DNA from: Cytobacillus pseudoceanisediminis
Lineage (GTDB): Bacteria > Bacillota > Bacilli > Bacillales > Cytobacillaceae
Assembly (NCBI RefSeq): GCF_023516215.1
Contig: NZ_CP097349.1
Coordinates: 2,790,001-2,854,000 of the forward strand
Length of the DNA stretch: 64,000 bases
Direction: 5' to 3'
How positions within the stretch are numbered: position 1 is the stretch's first letter; the number at the start of each line of letters is the position of its first letter. The notes beneath the pieces are model-generated. The model was not told the DNA's origin. It worked only from the letters and a program-made list of their open reading frames with translations, and did not search any database. Below, piece after piece: positions 1 through 10,093 of this stretch. A program made the position numbers and the translations under genes.

Positions 1-498
1 TGGGCCCAGCATAACGGAAAAAAGACCAGAAAATAGCACAAAGAAAACGGTAAAGGCTGTAGACCCTCCCAAGCCATCAGAGACCGTTAAGGCTACCGGG
101 AGTGTTACTGAACGCGGAATAAGAGATGCAATAATCTCCTGATTAAATTGAAAAACCTGTGACATGATGTAAACCGAAAATATGCCTAAGGAGGTTCCGG
201 CAAAGACTCCTGAGAATATTTTCTTAAGATGTCTTTTCATTAAGGGCCACTCCTTATATAAAGGAACAGCAAAAGAGACAACCGAAAGCTGAAGGAGCAG
301 CTCAAACAGACTGCTTCCTTTTTGATAGACTGTTAGTGGGATGTTGCACAATAGAAGAATGGTAATCAAGAGCGCAGTTCCGGTGTATAAAGGATTTAAC
401 CAGCTCTTCTTAAACTTCCTGAAAACTTGCAGGCTTGCGATATAACTGGCAAGAGTCATCAAGATGCACCCTATACTATTGAATAAAACAGAACTCAT
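1..498 (-). CDS. lrgB: LrgB-family membrane protein (3' part cut by window edge)
   Basis: The first 166 residues are present and the gene continues beyond the left edge. Several hydrophobic segments are visible, and residues 128-145 carry the LrgB/CidB hallmark (PRSVTLPVALTVSDGLGG). The ATG at 498 overlaps the lrgA stop in an ATGA junction, preceded by GGAGG, so the two genes are translationally coupled. LrgA/LrgB proteins are membrane partners, holin/antiholin-like or linked to pyruvate uptake in Bacillus; which role applies here cannot be read from the sequence. Confidence 0.9.
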   Translation of the reverse strand, partial: MSSVLFNSIGCILMTLASYIASLQVFRKFKKSWLNPLYTGTALLITILLLCNIPLTVYQKGSSLFELLLQLSVVSFAVPLYKEWPLMKRHLKKIFSGVFAGTSLGIFSVYIMSQVFQFNQEIIASLIPRSVTLPVALTVSDGLGGSTAFTVFFVLFSGLFSVMLGP

Positions 499-854
499 TT
501 TTGGCGCCTCCTTCTTGTATTCTCATACATTTGAACAGAATACGCTGTGCCCAATAAACAGCAAAAGCTGCTTAGAATCAGGACCAAAAGGAAATGAAAA
601 TTTAATAGAGGAATAAAATTGGGAGATAAGAATAATCCAATGACAAAGGGGATAAACAGCAGGGACATGTGTTTAATTTGAAAAGATGCTGCTTTCTCTA
701 TCCATTCTAATTTAATTGAATTGGTTACCAATAGGATTAATAACATAAGCATCCCTATGACACTTCCAGGAAGCGGAATATGAAAGAACGCAGCCGCAAA
801 GTTCCCTGCAATCAGAAAAATAGCGAGTAACAATACTTGAATCAGCCAGGGCAA
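495..854 (-). CDS. lrgA: LrgA/CidA-family holin-like membrane protein
   Basis: This 119-residue protein has four hydrophobic segments and the family signature PLPGSVIGMLMLL near residue 28, ending in a basic tail (NTRRRRQK). The length is normal for LrgA/CidA. It is the first gene of a two-gene operon with lrgB, overlapping it by 4 bases. No LytS/LytT-type regulator lies nearby. The family is certain; assignment to the Lrg rather than the Cid branch rests on the compact two-gene arrangement only. Confidence 0.85.
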   Translation of the reverse strand: MPWLIQVLLLAIFLIAGNFAAAFFHIPLPGSVIGMLMLLILLVTNSIKLEWIEKAASFQIKHMSLLFIPFVIGLFLSPNFIPLLNFHFLLVLILSSFCCLLGTAYSVQMYENTRRRRQK

Positions 855-987
855 ATTTTATTCTCCTTCCTAACCGCTTTTTATCATCTTACTGAATAAC
901 AAAAGAAAAAACATGATATTTGTAAGGTTTCTTTACACACTTTTTTAATGTTTATGAGTTTTTGTAAGATTTACTTACCATACATAT

Positions 988-1022
988 AAAAAAGCTGCCT
1001 GTTAATTAGACAGACAGCTTTT
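988..1022 (-). terminator. Intrinsic terminator of the yhaON operon
   Basis: On the minus strand an 11-bp stem (AAGCTGTCTGT pairing with ACAGGCAGCTT, one wobble) is followed by a run of six T. The left arm overlaps the last codons of yhaN. Confidence 0.85.
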
Positions 1023-3997
1023 CCTTTGCAACGGATTGTATTTGTTCTTCCTGAAAATGCGGCAGAAGATGCTTATGACAGGTGAAAAATAAAATTTGCC
1101 TGCCTGTAAGGTTCTTTAACAGGTTAATCATTCTTTCAGTGCGGACATGATCAAAATTCACGAAGCTATCATCTATAATAATAGGGAAGGGATACTTGCC
1201 ATAAATCGTCATGGCAAGTGCTAGCCTGAAGGATACGTATATCTGTTCAGCAGTCGCCTGACTCAGTTCTTTTGCTTCAAAAACTGCTCCTGTCTTGCTT
1301 TCTATAAGGAACCCGCTTCCTTCTTCTTTAGGAAAAATCCGTACATAGCCTCCATTGGTTAAAAAAGAAAGAAATTGCTCTGCCTTTGCCAGCATTTTTG
1401 GCAAACGCTCATTTTTAAAACTGTTTATCGTTCTATCTAATATATCCTTGGCAGCAGCATATTTTGCCCAATCCCTTGCCTCTTCTTCAAACTCAGATTT
1501 CAGCAAGGCGAACTTATGAAGGAGTTCCGCATAGGTTCCGCCCTCTTCAAGGATTTGAATTTCATATTTGACCTCTGCAAGTTTTCTCTGCAAACCAGGA
1601 ATGCTTTCCTGGAGCAGAACAGCTTCTTCACTGACAGCTTGGATCTCTGCTTCTGGTTTTGTTACATTGGAATATTTATTAATTTCTTCCTGTGAAAAAG
1701 AGTTAAGATTAATTTGCTTGCGGACCTGTTTAATCTTTTCTTCTAGTTCTGCTAATTTCTGTGCTTCAGCAGCCTTTTCCCTGTACTCTTCGGCTGCATC
1801 GGTTCCGGCAAGGGAAAGCTGATGTTCGTAGTCTTTTTGAAAGTGGCTAAGTTCTGCCAGCACTGTGCTGTGTTCTAGCTTTAACTCATGAAGCGCCGCT
1901 TCCCTTTCACCCTGCTTAATATGTTTTTCCGTTTCTTCTTTCAGTCTTTTTTTCAATTGATAGCCAATTTCCTGTACACTCCCAGGCTCGCTATCCAATA
2001 AGCCTTTTAGTTTATGAAAAGTATGGAGCTTCTCATTGATTCCCTTTTCTGCTGATGCCTTTCTTTCAGCAGTGTATTTCTTTTCCCTATAGAGGACTTT
2101 TAACTGTTCAATCATATTAAAAGCTTCACTCAAAAAGGTTTTGGAGATATCATGAGGCAGAAATAGCTGTTTACCCAGCTGCAGCAGTTCATTTTCAAGT
2201 TCGGCACATTCATTCTCCCATTTTTCAAATGAGGCAATGACCTTTTCGTATTTTTCATTTGCCTGTTCGAGCTGAAACAGCAATTGGATAAGCTGATTTT
2301 GCCGGTCGCTGTCTTTCTTCAGCTGTGCCTCCAGGCTGGCTGCATGCTGAATGTCAGGCTGCTTTAATTTATCAAGCAGTGAGCGTTCTTTTTCATTCAG
2401 AGCTTTTATCTCATTTTTAATAAAGCTGTCTTGCCCCTTAGGCTCTTTTTTATTTACAATGGCAAAACAAAAGGCTGCACCTGCAAATCCTGCACCTGCA
2501 ATCACCCATGATTCGCTAAAGATTCCCCAGCCGAACAAAGCAGCAAAAAGGACTCCCAAAAAAAACAGCTGCCTTTTCTCCTGATATGTTTTTTGCCGTC
2601 TTGTTTCCTGTTCCTTTTTTCTGCTCTTTGAAGGAACTGAAGTCTTTCCTGTGTATCCTGCAGTTCTTTTTCGATATTATGCCTATCTGCAGTGAAGCTT
2701 AATGTTTCCTTAATGGCTGAAAGTTCCTCTTCATTAAGAAGCTGTTCTTTCAATTCGCCAATTTTTCGTTCCGTGTTCTCCAGCACTGACTTTTCATCGT
2801 TAAATCGATCATCCAATTCCTGTTTCATTGCTTGAAGACGGTTACGGCGATTTTGCGCATTTTTAACCTTTTCCATCATAAAAACACTCGTATCAACTTG
2901 TTCAAGCTGCTGTTCGTCAATTTGAAGATGAAGTCTTTCCTGAAGGTTTAAAATTTCTTCTGTAATATTTTCCAGCTTAATTGATAATTCTTTTTCTTCT
3001 TGGTTTAACTTTTCCAAAAACGGCAGCCCCTCTACCGCTGCATTGATGGAATGCTCATGCTTAAGGAGAAAATGATCTGGCTGATTATTTTCCAGCTCTT
3101 GTTCCAGGAGGATTATTCTCGATTCCAGACTAGCTCTGCGCCCTTCCAGGGGCTGAATCACACTTTCAAGTTTCTCCAAAAGAGAAAGCCCATTTGCCGG
3201 GAAGGAAATGTGTGCAAATTTTTCCCGTTCTTTAATCAGCTCTTGCTCCTCTGCTATTAATGGATATAAGTCCTGCCATTCTTTTAAACGGAAAAGCTCC
3301 TGCTGAGCATGGTCCAGCCTCTGATGCAATCTGTTTAAATCGTTTTCAAGATTTTCTTTTTCACGAAGCAACGTCCAATACTGCTCATTATTTTGCTCCG
3401 CTTTTTTCAGATCCTGATGCAGCTGCTTCATCTCTTTTAGCTTTACATTCAGAGAAGGCTTTTTCCGTTTGGCTTAAAGCGGCTTTCCAATTCCTTTTGA
3501 AGTATATTTTCCGCAGAAACCAGATGATCCGTTCCCAGTGAACCTGCTGAAAACAAATACCTCCCCAATTCTTCACCCTTCATTTGATTTACATTTTGCA
3601 GCCCATGAATATTAAAGGAGAAAATAGATTGATACAGCCCTTTATCAATGTGATGAAGGAGATCGTTTAAAAGCTCTTCCCCTCCCTTTGTTCCATCTTC
3701 AAGCAAGACACTCACATCTCCGGATGCTTTTCCTTTAACACGCTCTATGACCGCCTTCCCTTTATCAGGAAAAATTGCGGTAAGCCTGCCGCCATATTTT
3801 GCTCCTTCCTTGGGCTCATACCTTAATTCCGATTGGACCTTTGCTGGAAAGCCAAAAAGAATACTATGTATAAAAGACATGATGGTAGATTTACCTGCCT
3901 CATTTTCCCCGTAGATCACCTGCAATGATTGAATACCGGTTAGCATAAAGTCAGTAAGCTTTCCATATCCGTAAATATGTATATCTGTAATTTTCAA
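1006..3997 (-). CDS. yhaN: YhaN, SMC/SbcC-like ATPase with coiled coils (two frameshifts in this sequence)
   Basis: The N-terminus carries Walker A (GENEAGKST, residues 30-38), long coiled coils follow, a short hydrophobic hairpin (about LFFLGVLFAALFGW) sits mid-protein, and the C-terminus has Walker B (FPIIIDDSFVNFD). I place the start at TTG 3997 because GGAGGTGG lies just upstream; an in-frame ATG at 4015 lies upstream of that ribosome site. The reading frame breaks twice, at the A5 run 3460-3464 and the A6 run 2615-2620; adding one A at each restores about 997 continuous residues, near the B. subtilis YhaN length. It is the SbcC-like partner of the adjacent nuclease YhaO; YhaN/YhaO have been linked to DNA repair. 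Probably intact in the organism. Confidence 0.88.
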
Positions 3998-4020
3998 AGT
4001 TCCACCTCCATTCAATGTCC

Positions 4021-5241
4021 TTAAGCTTTGTGTAGAAGATCCACAAGCAGTGCTTCGGCTTCCTCTGCGATTCTTTGCTTGTCATCCTTAGTGAGCTCAC
4101 CCAAAAATCTTCTTGCCAGGGGATGTGCATACAAGATCAGGGCACTTTCACTGCCCTCTGCAAAATGACCCGCAGTTTTAAAAAGCTCACTGAAAAAATC
4201 CGATTCATGTGCCAGCTTTTCTTTATTCCACATCCTTTTTTCATTCACGGCTAGGCCGGAAATCCATACAAAAGACTCCTCTCCTGCCTCTTCCTCCTGC
4301 AAAGATTCGAGCAGCTCACCATTCGTTATGCTTCTTAATTCGTGATCCGACAAGCCTACTTCGTTGAGTGTCAGATTTATAATTGTTCCCTTTCTGTTTT
4401 GGCGCTTTTCTTCAATCAAACTTAAGCAAAGCTCATAAATCTCCTGATAGCTTTCCGATTTTGAAGCATCTATTTCTGCATTCTCCCATATAACAGGAGC
4501 TGCCTCCAGAAACTCCGTCTTTGCACCAGAACTATCCAGCTCAACTAAATAGCATCCTTTGGGACCAGTTTCTTTCCGGTTCCTTCCCTGTATATTACCA
4601 GGGTAAATGACGGGTGGCTGGGTGATTAAGATTTCTCGTTTATGTATATGTCCGAGAGCCCAATAATCAAAGTCCTTTTCAAGCAAATCATTTATTCGGA
4701 ATGGGGCATATTGAGCGTGATCACTGCTGCCTTCAAAAGAACCGTGAAGGATTCCAATATGCAGATCAGCTCCATTTTCCCTGCTATATTGATCGATCAT
4801 CCGTTCCGCCACATGTCTTTTAGGGTAGCTGAAACCATAAAGGTGAACGGATGTACCATTTTCAGCAATATGCTTTGCCACTTCGACTTCATGGGAAAAG
4901 ATATGGACATTCTCCGGCAATGGCAAGTGTGCCCATCTCCCATCCATATGATCATGATTTCCATGGACCGCATATACAGCAATCCCGCATTCAGCCAGCC
5001 GCTCCATCTCTTTCCGAAAACGTGTTTGTGCCCTTATACTTCTGTCTTCACCATCAAACAAATCTCCGGCTAAAATGATAAAGTCTACATTATGGAAAAT
5101 GGCTGAATCAACTATTTTCGTAAATGCTTCAAAAGTACTTTCCTGGAGCTTTTTAAAAATGGATGGGGGCAAATGCTTCAGTCCAGACATTGGACTATCC
5201 AGGTGCAAATCAGCTGCATGAATAAACGTAACCCTTTTCAT
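4021..5241 (-). CDS. yhaO: YhaO, SbcD/Mre11-like metallophosphoesterase
   Basis: This 406-residue protein carries all calcineurin-like phosphoesterase motifs in order: HAADLHLD (residues 8-15), GDLFDGED, GNHDHMDG, LHGSF and GHIHKRE, which bind two metal ions. The C-terminal part resembles the Mre11/SbcD cap region. The ATG at 5241 follows AAAGGAAG. It is immediately upstream of yhaN (23-base gap), the arrangement of sbcD-sbcC, so a DNA-end-processing nuclease complex is the likely role. The length agrees with B. subtilis YhaO. Confidence 0.92.
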   Translation of the reverse strand: MKRVTFIHAADLHLDSPMSGLKHLPPSIFKKLQESTFEAFTKIVDSAIFHNVDFIILAGDLFDGEDRSIRAQTRFRKEMERLAECGIAVYAVHGNHDHMDGRWAHLPLPENVHIFSHEVEVAKHIAENGTSVHLYGFSYPKRHVAERMIDQYSRENGADLHIGILHGSFEGSSDHAQYAPFRINDLLEKDFDYWALGHIHKREILITQPPVIYPGNIQGRNRKETGPKGCYLVELDSSGAKTEFLEAAPVIWENAEIDASKSESYQEIYELCLSLIEEKRQNRKGTIINLTLNEVGLSDHELRSITNGELLESLQEEEAGEESFVWISGLAVNEKRMWNKEKLAHESDFFSELFKTAGHFAEGSESALILYAHPLARRFLGELTKDDKQRIAEEAEALLVDLLHKA

Positions 5242-5453
5242 GTTAACTTCCTTTCATTCCTTTTCTCTCATTTTACCTCATCCAAAAAGCGAATGCACGT
5301 TCCTATTCGAAATTAATTTGCTATATGTGCCGTCTGAAAATTTTCCTGAAGTTTGTTTTAGACCGGGAAGCTTGTGCATAAAAATGTACAAGAACTCTTT
5401 CCTCGAGGACAGGTTTGCAGCCTCAAGGAAAATATAAAGGGCGGAGTGGTATA

Positions 5454-6086
5454 TTGGGAATTGGAATATATTTAAGTTATGTGTTTCTCGGACTATCTTT
5501 GGCAGCTCCAATCGGGCCGGTAAATGCTGTCAGGCTTGAAAAGGGGATAAAAAATGGATTTTGGCATGCCTGGATTGTTGGAGTTGGCTCCATGTTTGCT
5601 GATGCCTTTTATATGCTTGTTGTATACCTTGGGCTTGTCCATTTTTTGGACACCCCTATCGTTCAGATCTTCCTGTGGCTTTTTGGAGGATTTATACTCT
5701 TATATACAGGGATCGAGAGCATTGCAAATGCCAATAAAATTTCCCTGAGCTATGTGCGAAGCCGGGATTCATTGTTTAAATGCTTTTTTTCCGGATTTAT
5801 TATGTCCATATCCAGTCCTCTTTCCATTTTGTTCTGGCTGGGTATCTACGGATCAGTTCTTGCAAAAACAGCAGCATCCTATGGAAAAACAGAGCTCTTT
5901 TTATACAGTACAATGATTTTTCTGGGTCTCATGCTCTGGGATTTGTTTGTAGCTGGACTGACCACAGGGTTTCGCCGATTCCTTACTTCAAAAGGAATTA
6001 TCGTCATCTCGATTCTTTCAGGAATATCGCTGATTGGATTTGGGCTTTATTTTGCATTCGAAGGATTAAAGGCATTGTTTGCATAA
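5454..6086 (+). CDS. LysE/RhtB-family amino acid exporter
   Basis: About 210 residues with six hydrophobic segments and the LysE/RhtB N-terminal signature (LAAPIGPVNAVRLEKGIKNG). I chose TTG 5454 because it follows AAGGGCGGAG at normal spacing and begins just before the first membrane segment; a longer reading from 5415 lacks a ribosome site. The substrate cannot be deduced. It is divergent from yhaO, and an imperfect inverted repeat (TTCCTCGAGG with CCTCAAGGAA) lies in its leader at about 5400-5430. Confidence 0.85.
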   Translation: MGIGIYLSYVFLGLSLAAPIGPVNAVRLEKGIKNGFWHAWIVGVGSMFADAFYMLVVYLGLVHFLDTPIVQIFLWLFGGFILLYTGIESIANANKISLSYVRSRDSLFKCFFSGFIMSISSPLSILFWLGIYGSVLAKTAASYGKTELFLYSTMIFLGLMLWDLFVAGLTTGFRRFLTSKGIIVISILSGISLIGFGLYFAFEGLKALFA

Positions 6087-6091
6087 GAAAA

Positions 6092-6142
6092 CCCTATTGA
6101 AAAAAGCTCCGTTTCTAAAATACGGAGCTTTTTTCAATAGGG
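6092..6142. terminator. Bidirectional terminator, 20-bp perfect stem
   Basis: CCCTATTGAAAAAAGCTCCG at 6092-6111 pairs perfectly with 6123-6142 around an 11-base loop. The A-run and T-run inside the stem let the short GC stem (AGCTCCG/CGGAGCT) act as a terminator on either strand, for the LysE gene on the plus strand and yhaQP on the minus strand. Confidence 0.8.
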
Positions 6143-6180
6143 CCTATTCTTATAGATAGTAATTTTTCTTATAAATTCTG

Positions 6181-6390
6181 TCCGTTGATTTCCAATGCAG
6201 GCACTTGCTTTCCCTGGGGCGTGAGGTGAGCTTCCTCGACACTCTGTGTCTGCGGAGGCTCACCTGATCCGCTGCTTCCTCATGACATTGAATAATCTTC
6301 CCAGAATCGGCGGCTCACAAAGAAAATGCGTATGCATTTTCGAGGATCAAGCGCCGTCCGCTCCAACCAACTCAGTGGTTAAACTAAATT
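6181..6390. repeat. Dispersed intergenic repeat, family A copy 1
   Basis: This non-coding block runs from TTGATTTCCAATGCAGGCA through TTGCTTTCC, GACATTGAATAA, GAAAATGCG and GCATTTTCGAGGA to CCAACTCAG. The same ordered blocks recur at 38373-38550. It fits the roughly 200-base intergenic repeats common in Bacillus genomes. It sits between the LysE terminator and yhaP, where no gene is seen. Confidence 0.75.
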
Positions 6391-6428
6391 AACCGTCTTC
6401 AAGACATAAACTTTGATAAACAGCCTGT

Positions 6429-7679
6429 TTATTCGTTTTTAGTAAGCTGTAATGCTTTTTTGATATCTTTAAAGGAATTTGACTTCCCATACATCAATAC
6501 TCCGCCCCTGTAGACTCTCGCTCCGAAGACAGCCAGTACTATTATGGCAGCCAGCAGGATCACGATCCCGAGAATTGGCTCCCATACAGGCAGTGACAGC
6601 ATCCCCACTCTCATGAACATGAGCATTGGAGTGAAGAATGGAATATAAGAGGTGATTGTTACAAAAGGTGCTTCCGGCTGGCCTAAGCCAAACATAGCAA
6701 TCATAAAGCCTGCTACAACCATCATGGTCATTGGAGTAATCATCTGCTGGATATCTTCAATCCTGCTTACCAGCGAACCAAGAAAAGCAGCCAGTGTGGC
6801 ATAAAGGAAATATCCAAGAATGAAAAAGATGATTGCATAAGCGATGGTCGAAGCCGGAATGTTTCCAAAGCCAAAGAATTCAAAAAAACCGCCTTCCATC
6901 GTATCAAGATTTTGTTTGACTGAAAAATAGCCTACTAATAGAATAAGTGCCATCTGTGTCAGGCTAAGCAGCCCAATCCCCAATATTTTCGCGAACATCT
7001 GCTTGATTGGAGAAACACTGGATATTAAGATTTCCATGACACGGGAAGACTTTTCTGTTGCTACTTCCATGGCAATCATATTGGCATACAAGATTACAGC
7101 AAAATAAATGATAAATAATAGAACATAAACAAGCCCTCTTGCCTGATTCAATTCTTCTTCTGTTTTGGCGTTTTCTTCAAGAGCGGTCTTATCAAAAGGT
7201 ACCGGCTCATATAGCTTGCTTAATTGCTCTGGACTAAGATTAATTTGAGTGGCAGCCATTTGTGTTTTCAGCTGCTGCAGCCCGCCCTGCAATTCGGATG
7301 GGATGGCTGAATCGGCTATACTTCTGGCTTTATAGGCCGCTTCAGGGAGCTCATCTGTGCTAAAGGATAACAGCAAAAGCCCTTTATAATCTCCATCTTT
7401 AACAGCAGTTTCCCCTTCTGCCTCAGACCCTTTGTATTCAATTAAAGTTATCTTGTTATTTAGGGCATCCATTTGTTCCTGAAGAGGAGTTAACAGCACA
7501 CCAGTCTCATCGATCACTGCAACTCTTTCTTCATCATCCTTATTAAAATAATCAATAATACCTGATAAATTGGCAAGCCCTGCAACAATCACCACAGTAA
7601 TGAGTGTCGTTGCAATAAAAGACTTGGTCTTCAGCTTGCTTAAATAAGTATGAAGAAGGATCGTCATAAAATTATTCAT
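6429..7679 (-). CDS. yhaP: YhaP, NatB-like ABC transporter permease
   Basis: This is a roughly 416-residue membrane protein with one N-terminal membrane segment, a large extracytoplasmic domain (about residues 40-180) and five or six C-terminal segments, the layout of the ABC-2 NatB family. The start ATG 7679 overlaps the end of yhaQ by 8 bases; an in-frame GTG at 7688 is possible and would give the 419 residues of B. subtilis YhaP. It pairs with YhaQ as an exporter, probably of sodium or small toxic compounds. Confidence 0.85.
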   Translation of the reverse strand: MNNFMTILLHTYLSKLKTKSFIATTLITVVIVAGLANLSGIIDYFNKDDEERVAVIDETGVLLTPLQEQMDALNNKITLIEYKGSEAEGETAVKDGDYKGLLLLSFSTDELPEAAYKARSIADSAIPSELQGGLQQLKTQMAATQINLSPEQLSKLYEPVPFDKTALEENAKTEEELNQARGLVYVLLFIIYFAVILYANMIAMEVATEKSSRVMEILISSVSPIKQMFAKILGIGLLSLTQMALILLVGYFSVKQNLDTMEGGFFEFFGFGNIPASTIAYAIIFFILGYFLYATLAAFLGSLVSRIEDIQQMITPMTMMVVAGFMIAMFGLGQPEAPFVTITSYIPFFTPMLMFMRVGMLSLPVWEPILGIVILLAAIIVLAVFGARVYRGGVLMYGKSNSFKDIKKALQLTKNE

Positions 7680-8570
7680 AGGAAGCACCAGCCTTTTCTA
7701 TAAAAATATCATTCAGGGACGGCTCTTCCAGTACAAATTTACGGACAAAACCCTTCTCTGCAACCTCCCTGAAAATGTCTTCAGCTGCTTCTTCTCCGGA
7801 AATCTGCAGCTGAATTCCCTCAGCTGTCTGCCTGGCTTTCACCACTCCCCTGCTATCCGCCAAAAAGCTTAAATCATAGTCTGCGTGGATAACAAGATTC
7901 TTCCTTCCAAATGAACGTTTAATTTCTTTTAGAGACCCGTGCACAACAGGCCGTCCTTTTTGCATGATGCATAAATGCTCACAAAGTTCTTCTACATGTT
8001 CCATCCTATGGGAGGAAAAAACAATCGTTGTGCCGCTATCCTTCAAATCCAGCACAGCATCCTTCAGCTGTTCTACATTAACCGGATCCAGCCCGCTGAA
8101 TGGTTCATCCAATATTAATAGCTTAGGCTTATGTATAACTGCAGTAATAAACTGGATTTTTTGCTGGTTGCCTTTTGATAGCTCTTCAATTTTTTTATTG
8201 GCATATTCGGGAACCTTAAAGCGCTCAAGCCAATATGTTAATTCCCTTAAACAGTCTTGCTTTGCCATCCCCCTCAGCTTAGCTAAATAGACTACCTGAT
8301 CCTTGACCTTTAGCTTTGGATATAGGCCTCTTTCTTCGGGAAGGTAGCCTATCAGCGGACTAGTTGAATAATCAATTGGATTTCCATTCCACGTAATCTT
8401 TCCCCGCTGGGATCCAATAGCCCCAATATCATTCGGAAGGTAGTCGTTTTACCGGCGCCATTCGCCCCCAGAAACCCAAACATCTCACTTTCGGGAATAG
8501 TTAGAGATAAATCATCAACTGCAGTAAACTTGCCAAAACGCTTTGTTACATGTTCAAGCTCTAAAGCCAT
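7672..8570 (-). CDS. yhaQ: YhaQ, NatA-like ABC transporter ATPase (one frameshift in this sequence)
   Basis: Walker A ([10 protein letters not shown]) lies near residue 38 and the signature/Walker B region ([24 protein letters not shown]) in the second half. The frame breaks at the G4 run 8402-8405; one extra G joins DPSGG to [11 protein letters not shown] and yields 299 residues, the normal YhaQ size. The ATG at 8570 follows AAAGGAGGAG. Its partner permease YhaP overlaps downstream. The break is more likely a sequencing error than a mutation, because everything after it is conserved. Confidence 0.87.
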
Positions 8571-8750
8571 ATCGAACTCCTCCTTTGCCTAATAGGTAAT
8601 ACGGCCATAACATAAAAAAAGGTTCACTATTTTTAAAAATTTAGCATTTTAATTTACGGCATTTCTTTTAAAAAATATTTTGCACATTTATAAAAATTAT
8701 GCAAGAATAATAGTAACTATCTGAATTTTATAATAAAGGAGTATCTTATT

Positions 8751-8936
8751 ATGAAAACATACAAGCTAACTGCATTTGAACAGGATGGAGAAAAGATATT
8801 GGATGAAGCATTTCAGGCAGCTACAGATGACGAAGCTAAAAGTGTGGGAGAAAACCTCCTTAAGGAAAAAGGTTTGGATGAAAAAACGCACCGCTGCACC
8901 TCACCGGCCGGCAAGCTGATTTTGTTTCATAGATAA
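8751..8936 (+). CDS. YhzD-like small protein
   Basis: This 61-residue soluble protein (starts MKTYKLTAFEQDGEKIL) follows AAAGGAG at correct spacing. It has an alternating hydrophobic pattern suggesting a small beta-alpha fold and no membrane segment. Its size and position in the yha region match the YhzD family of Bacillus, whose function is unknown. The name is from memory of the family and is not certain. Confidence 0.65.
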   Translation: MKTYKLTAFEQDGEKILDEAFQAATDDEAKSVGENLLKEKGLDEKTHRCTSPAGKLILFHR

Positions 8937-8940
8937 CAAG

Positions 8941-9060
8941 AAAAAACGGAAGCGCCTTGTCCGCCCCTGCACCTCGAGGGGTAGGCGCTTCTCCTAAAAG
9001 CTAAAGCTATTAGCCGTGAGAGATTGATGCTGTCAAAGCGCTCCTTTTGGAGCAGGACAG
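8941..9060. repeat. Dispersed repeat fragment, family B
   Basis: The stretch contains GGAAGCGCCTTGTC, CACCTCGAGGGG and TAGGCGCTTCTCCTAAAAGCT. Shared pieces recur at 27480-27655 and 37160-37490 (GCGCCTTCCGC-type ends, AGCTTTTAGGAG) and at 58505-58560 (CACCTCGAGGGG). No gene is visible here. Confidence 0.55.
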
Positions 9061-9094
9061 CTTAGATAGTTCACCGATGTGCATTCAGATTAGA

Positions 9095-9125
9095 AAAAAA
9101 GCAAAGGGCTCAGCTCTTTGCTTTC
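9095..9125 (-). terminator. Intrinsic terminator of yhaR
   Basis: On the minus strand AAAGCAAAGAGC pairs with GCCCTTTGCTTT, then a T run. It lies directly after the enoyl-CoA hydratase stop. Confidence 0.8.
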
Positions 9126-9137
9126 TTCTTTCCATTC

Positions 9138-9929
9138 TTATTTCCCCTTAAACACAGGCTTTCTTTTTTCGATGAAGGCCTGGATTCCCTCTTTGTGATC
9201 TTCTGTTTGCCTCATTTTATGCTGGCCGAGCTTTTCAAGCTCAAGCACTTTCAGTAGAAGGGGGCGGTTTTTATCAGCAAGAATTTTCTTTGTCTTAATC
9301 ATTGCTTCAGTTGGGCTGTTAAGCCATTTGCTCAATTTTGCATCAACAGCATTATTTAAATCAGCTTCTGCTATTTCGTGAATCAGCCCCATTTGTAAAG
9401 CCTCATTTGCAGTCAGCACTTTTCCTTCCCAGATTAAATGCTTGGCTTTATCCTCGCCGATTCGCTGCTGCAGGAAGAAGTGAGACCCTCCATCAGGAAT
9501 TAATCCAATTCCAATAAAATTCATGGCAAGCTTGCTGTTCTTGTCTGCCAAAATATAATCAGTAGCCAATGCCAGACTTAAGCCCAAACCAGCTGCTGCG
9601 CCTGTTACAGCACTGATTGTCAGCTTCGGCATGCTATAAAGAGACACAACCAGCTCGTTGATGCAATCCATCACAACAGGGAAATCGCTTTCATTTGTTT
9701 CCAAAAGCATTGTTTTAATATCTCCGCCTGAGGAAAATGCGCGGCCCTTTCCTTTTAATACAACGATATCCACCTCATCCATTTGGCTTATATCCTTCAT
9801 CGCAGTCAAGAGCCCCTTAATCATTTCCACATTCAATGCATTCAGTGATTCCGGCCTGTTCATCTCAACTGTGGCCACTCGGCCATCAAGCTGTACGCTG
9901 ACAGTATCAGTTACAAAGTCTGTTGTCAA
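9138..9929 (-). CDS. yhaR: Enoyl-CoA hydratase/isomerase family protein
   Basis: This 263-residue crotonase-fold protein has the oxyanion-hole segments FSSGGDIKTML (about residue 67) and AAGLGLSLALA (about residue 112), followed by FIGIGLIPDGGSHF. The start is TTG 9929 behind GGAGGGAAAGG. The catalytic glutamates of classical hydratases are not obvious, so substrate and exact reaction are open. The neighbouring acyl-CoA ligase suggests fatty-acid or carboxylic-acid catabolism. Its position near hemZ and yhaPQ matches B. subtilis yhaR. Confidence 0.82.
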   Translation of the reverse strand: MTTDFVTDTVSVQLDGRVATVEMNRPESLNALNVEMIKGLLTAMKDISQMDEVDIVVLKGKGRAFSSGGDIKTMLLETNESDFPVVMDCINELVVSLYSMPKLTISAVTGAAAGLGLSLALATDYILADKNSKLAMNFIGIGLIPDGGSHFFLQQRIGEDKAKHLIWEGKVLTANEALQMGLIHEIAEADLNNAVDAKLSKWLNSPTEAMIKTKKILADKNRPLLLKVLELEKLGQHKMRQTEDHKEGIQAFIEKRKPVFKGK

Positions 9930-10056
9930 AATCCTTTCCCTCCTTTTTGTGCTTCTTTTATTATAAAGAGTATTATTATATTTAAAAAGCGTTTTGTCTA
10001 AAAATTTTTAATTTTGTCACTTATTAAGGTATTGTGCTGTATTCCAAAACCTGCAC

Positions 10057-10086
10057 AAAAAAACAGCATCCTCAGAAGGATGCTGC
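10057..10086 (-). terminator. Intrinsic terminator of the acyl-CoA ligase gene
   Basis: On the minus strand CAGCATCCT pairs with AGGATGCTG around a 4-base loop, followed by seven T. Confidence 0.85.
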
Positions 10087-10093
10087 ACTATAT

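Noticed and set aside
1006..3997. Programmed frameshifting in yhaN
   Set aside because: There is no slippery heptamer with a downstream pseudoknot, and the same type of break recurs in many unrelated genes.
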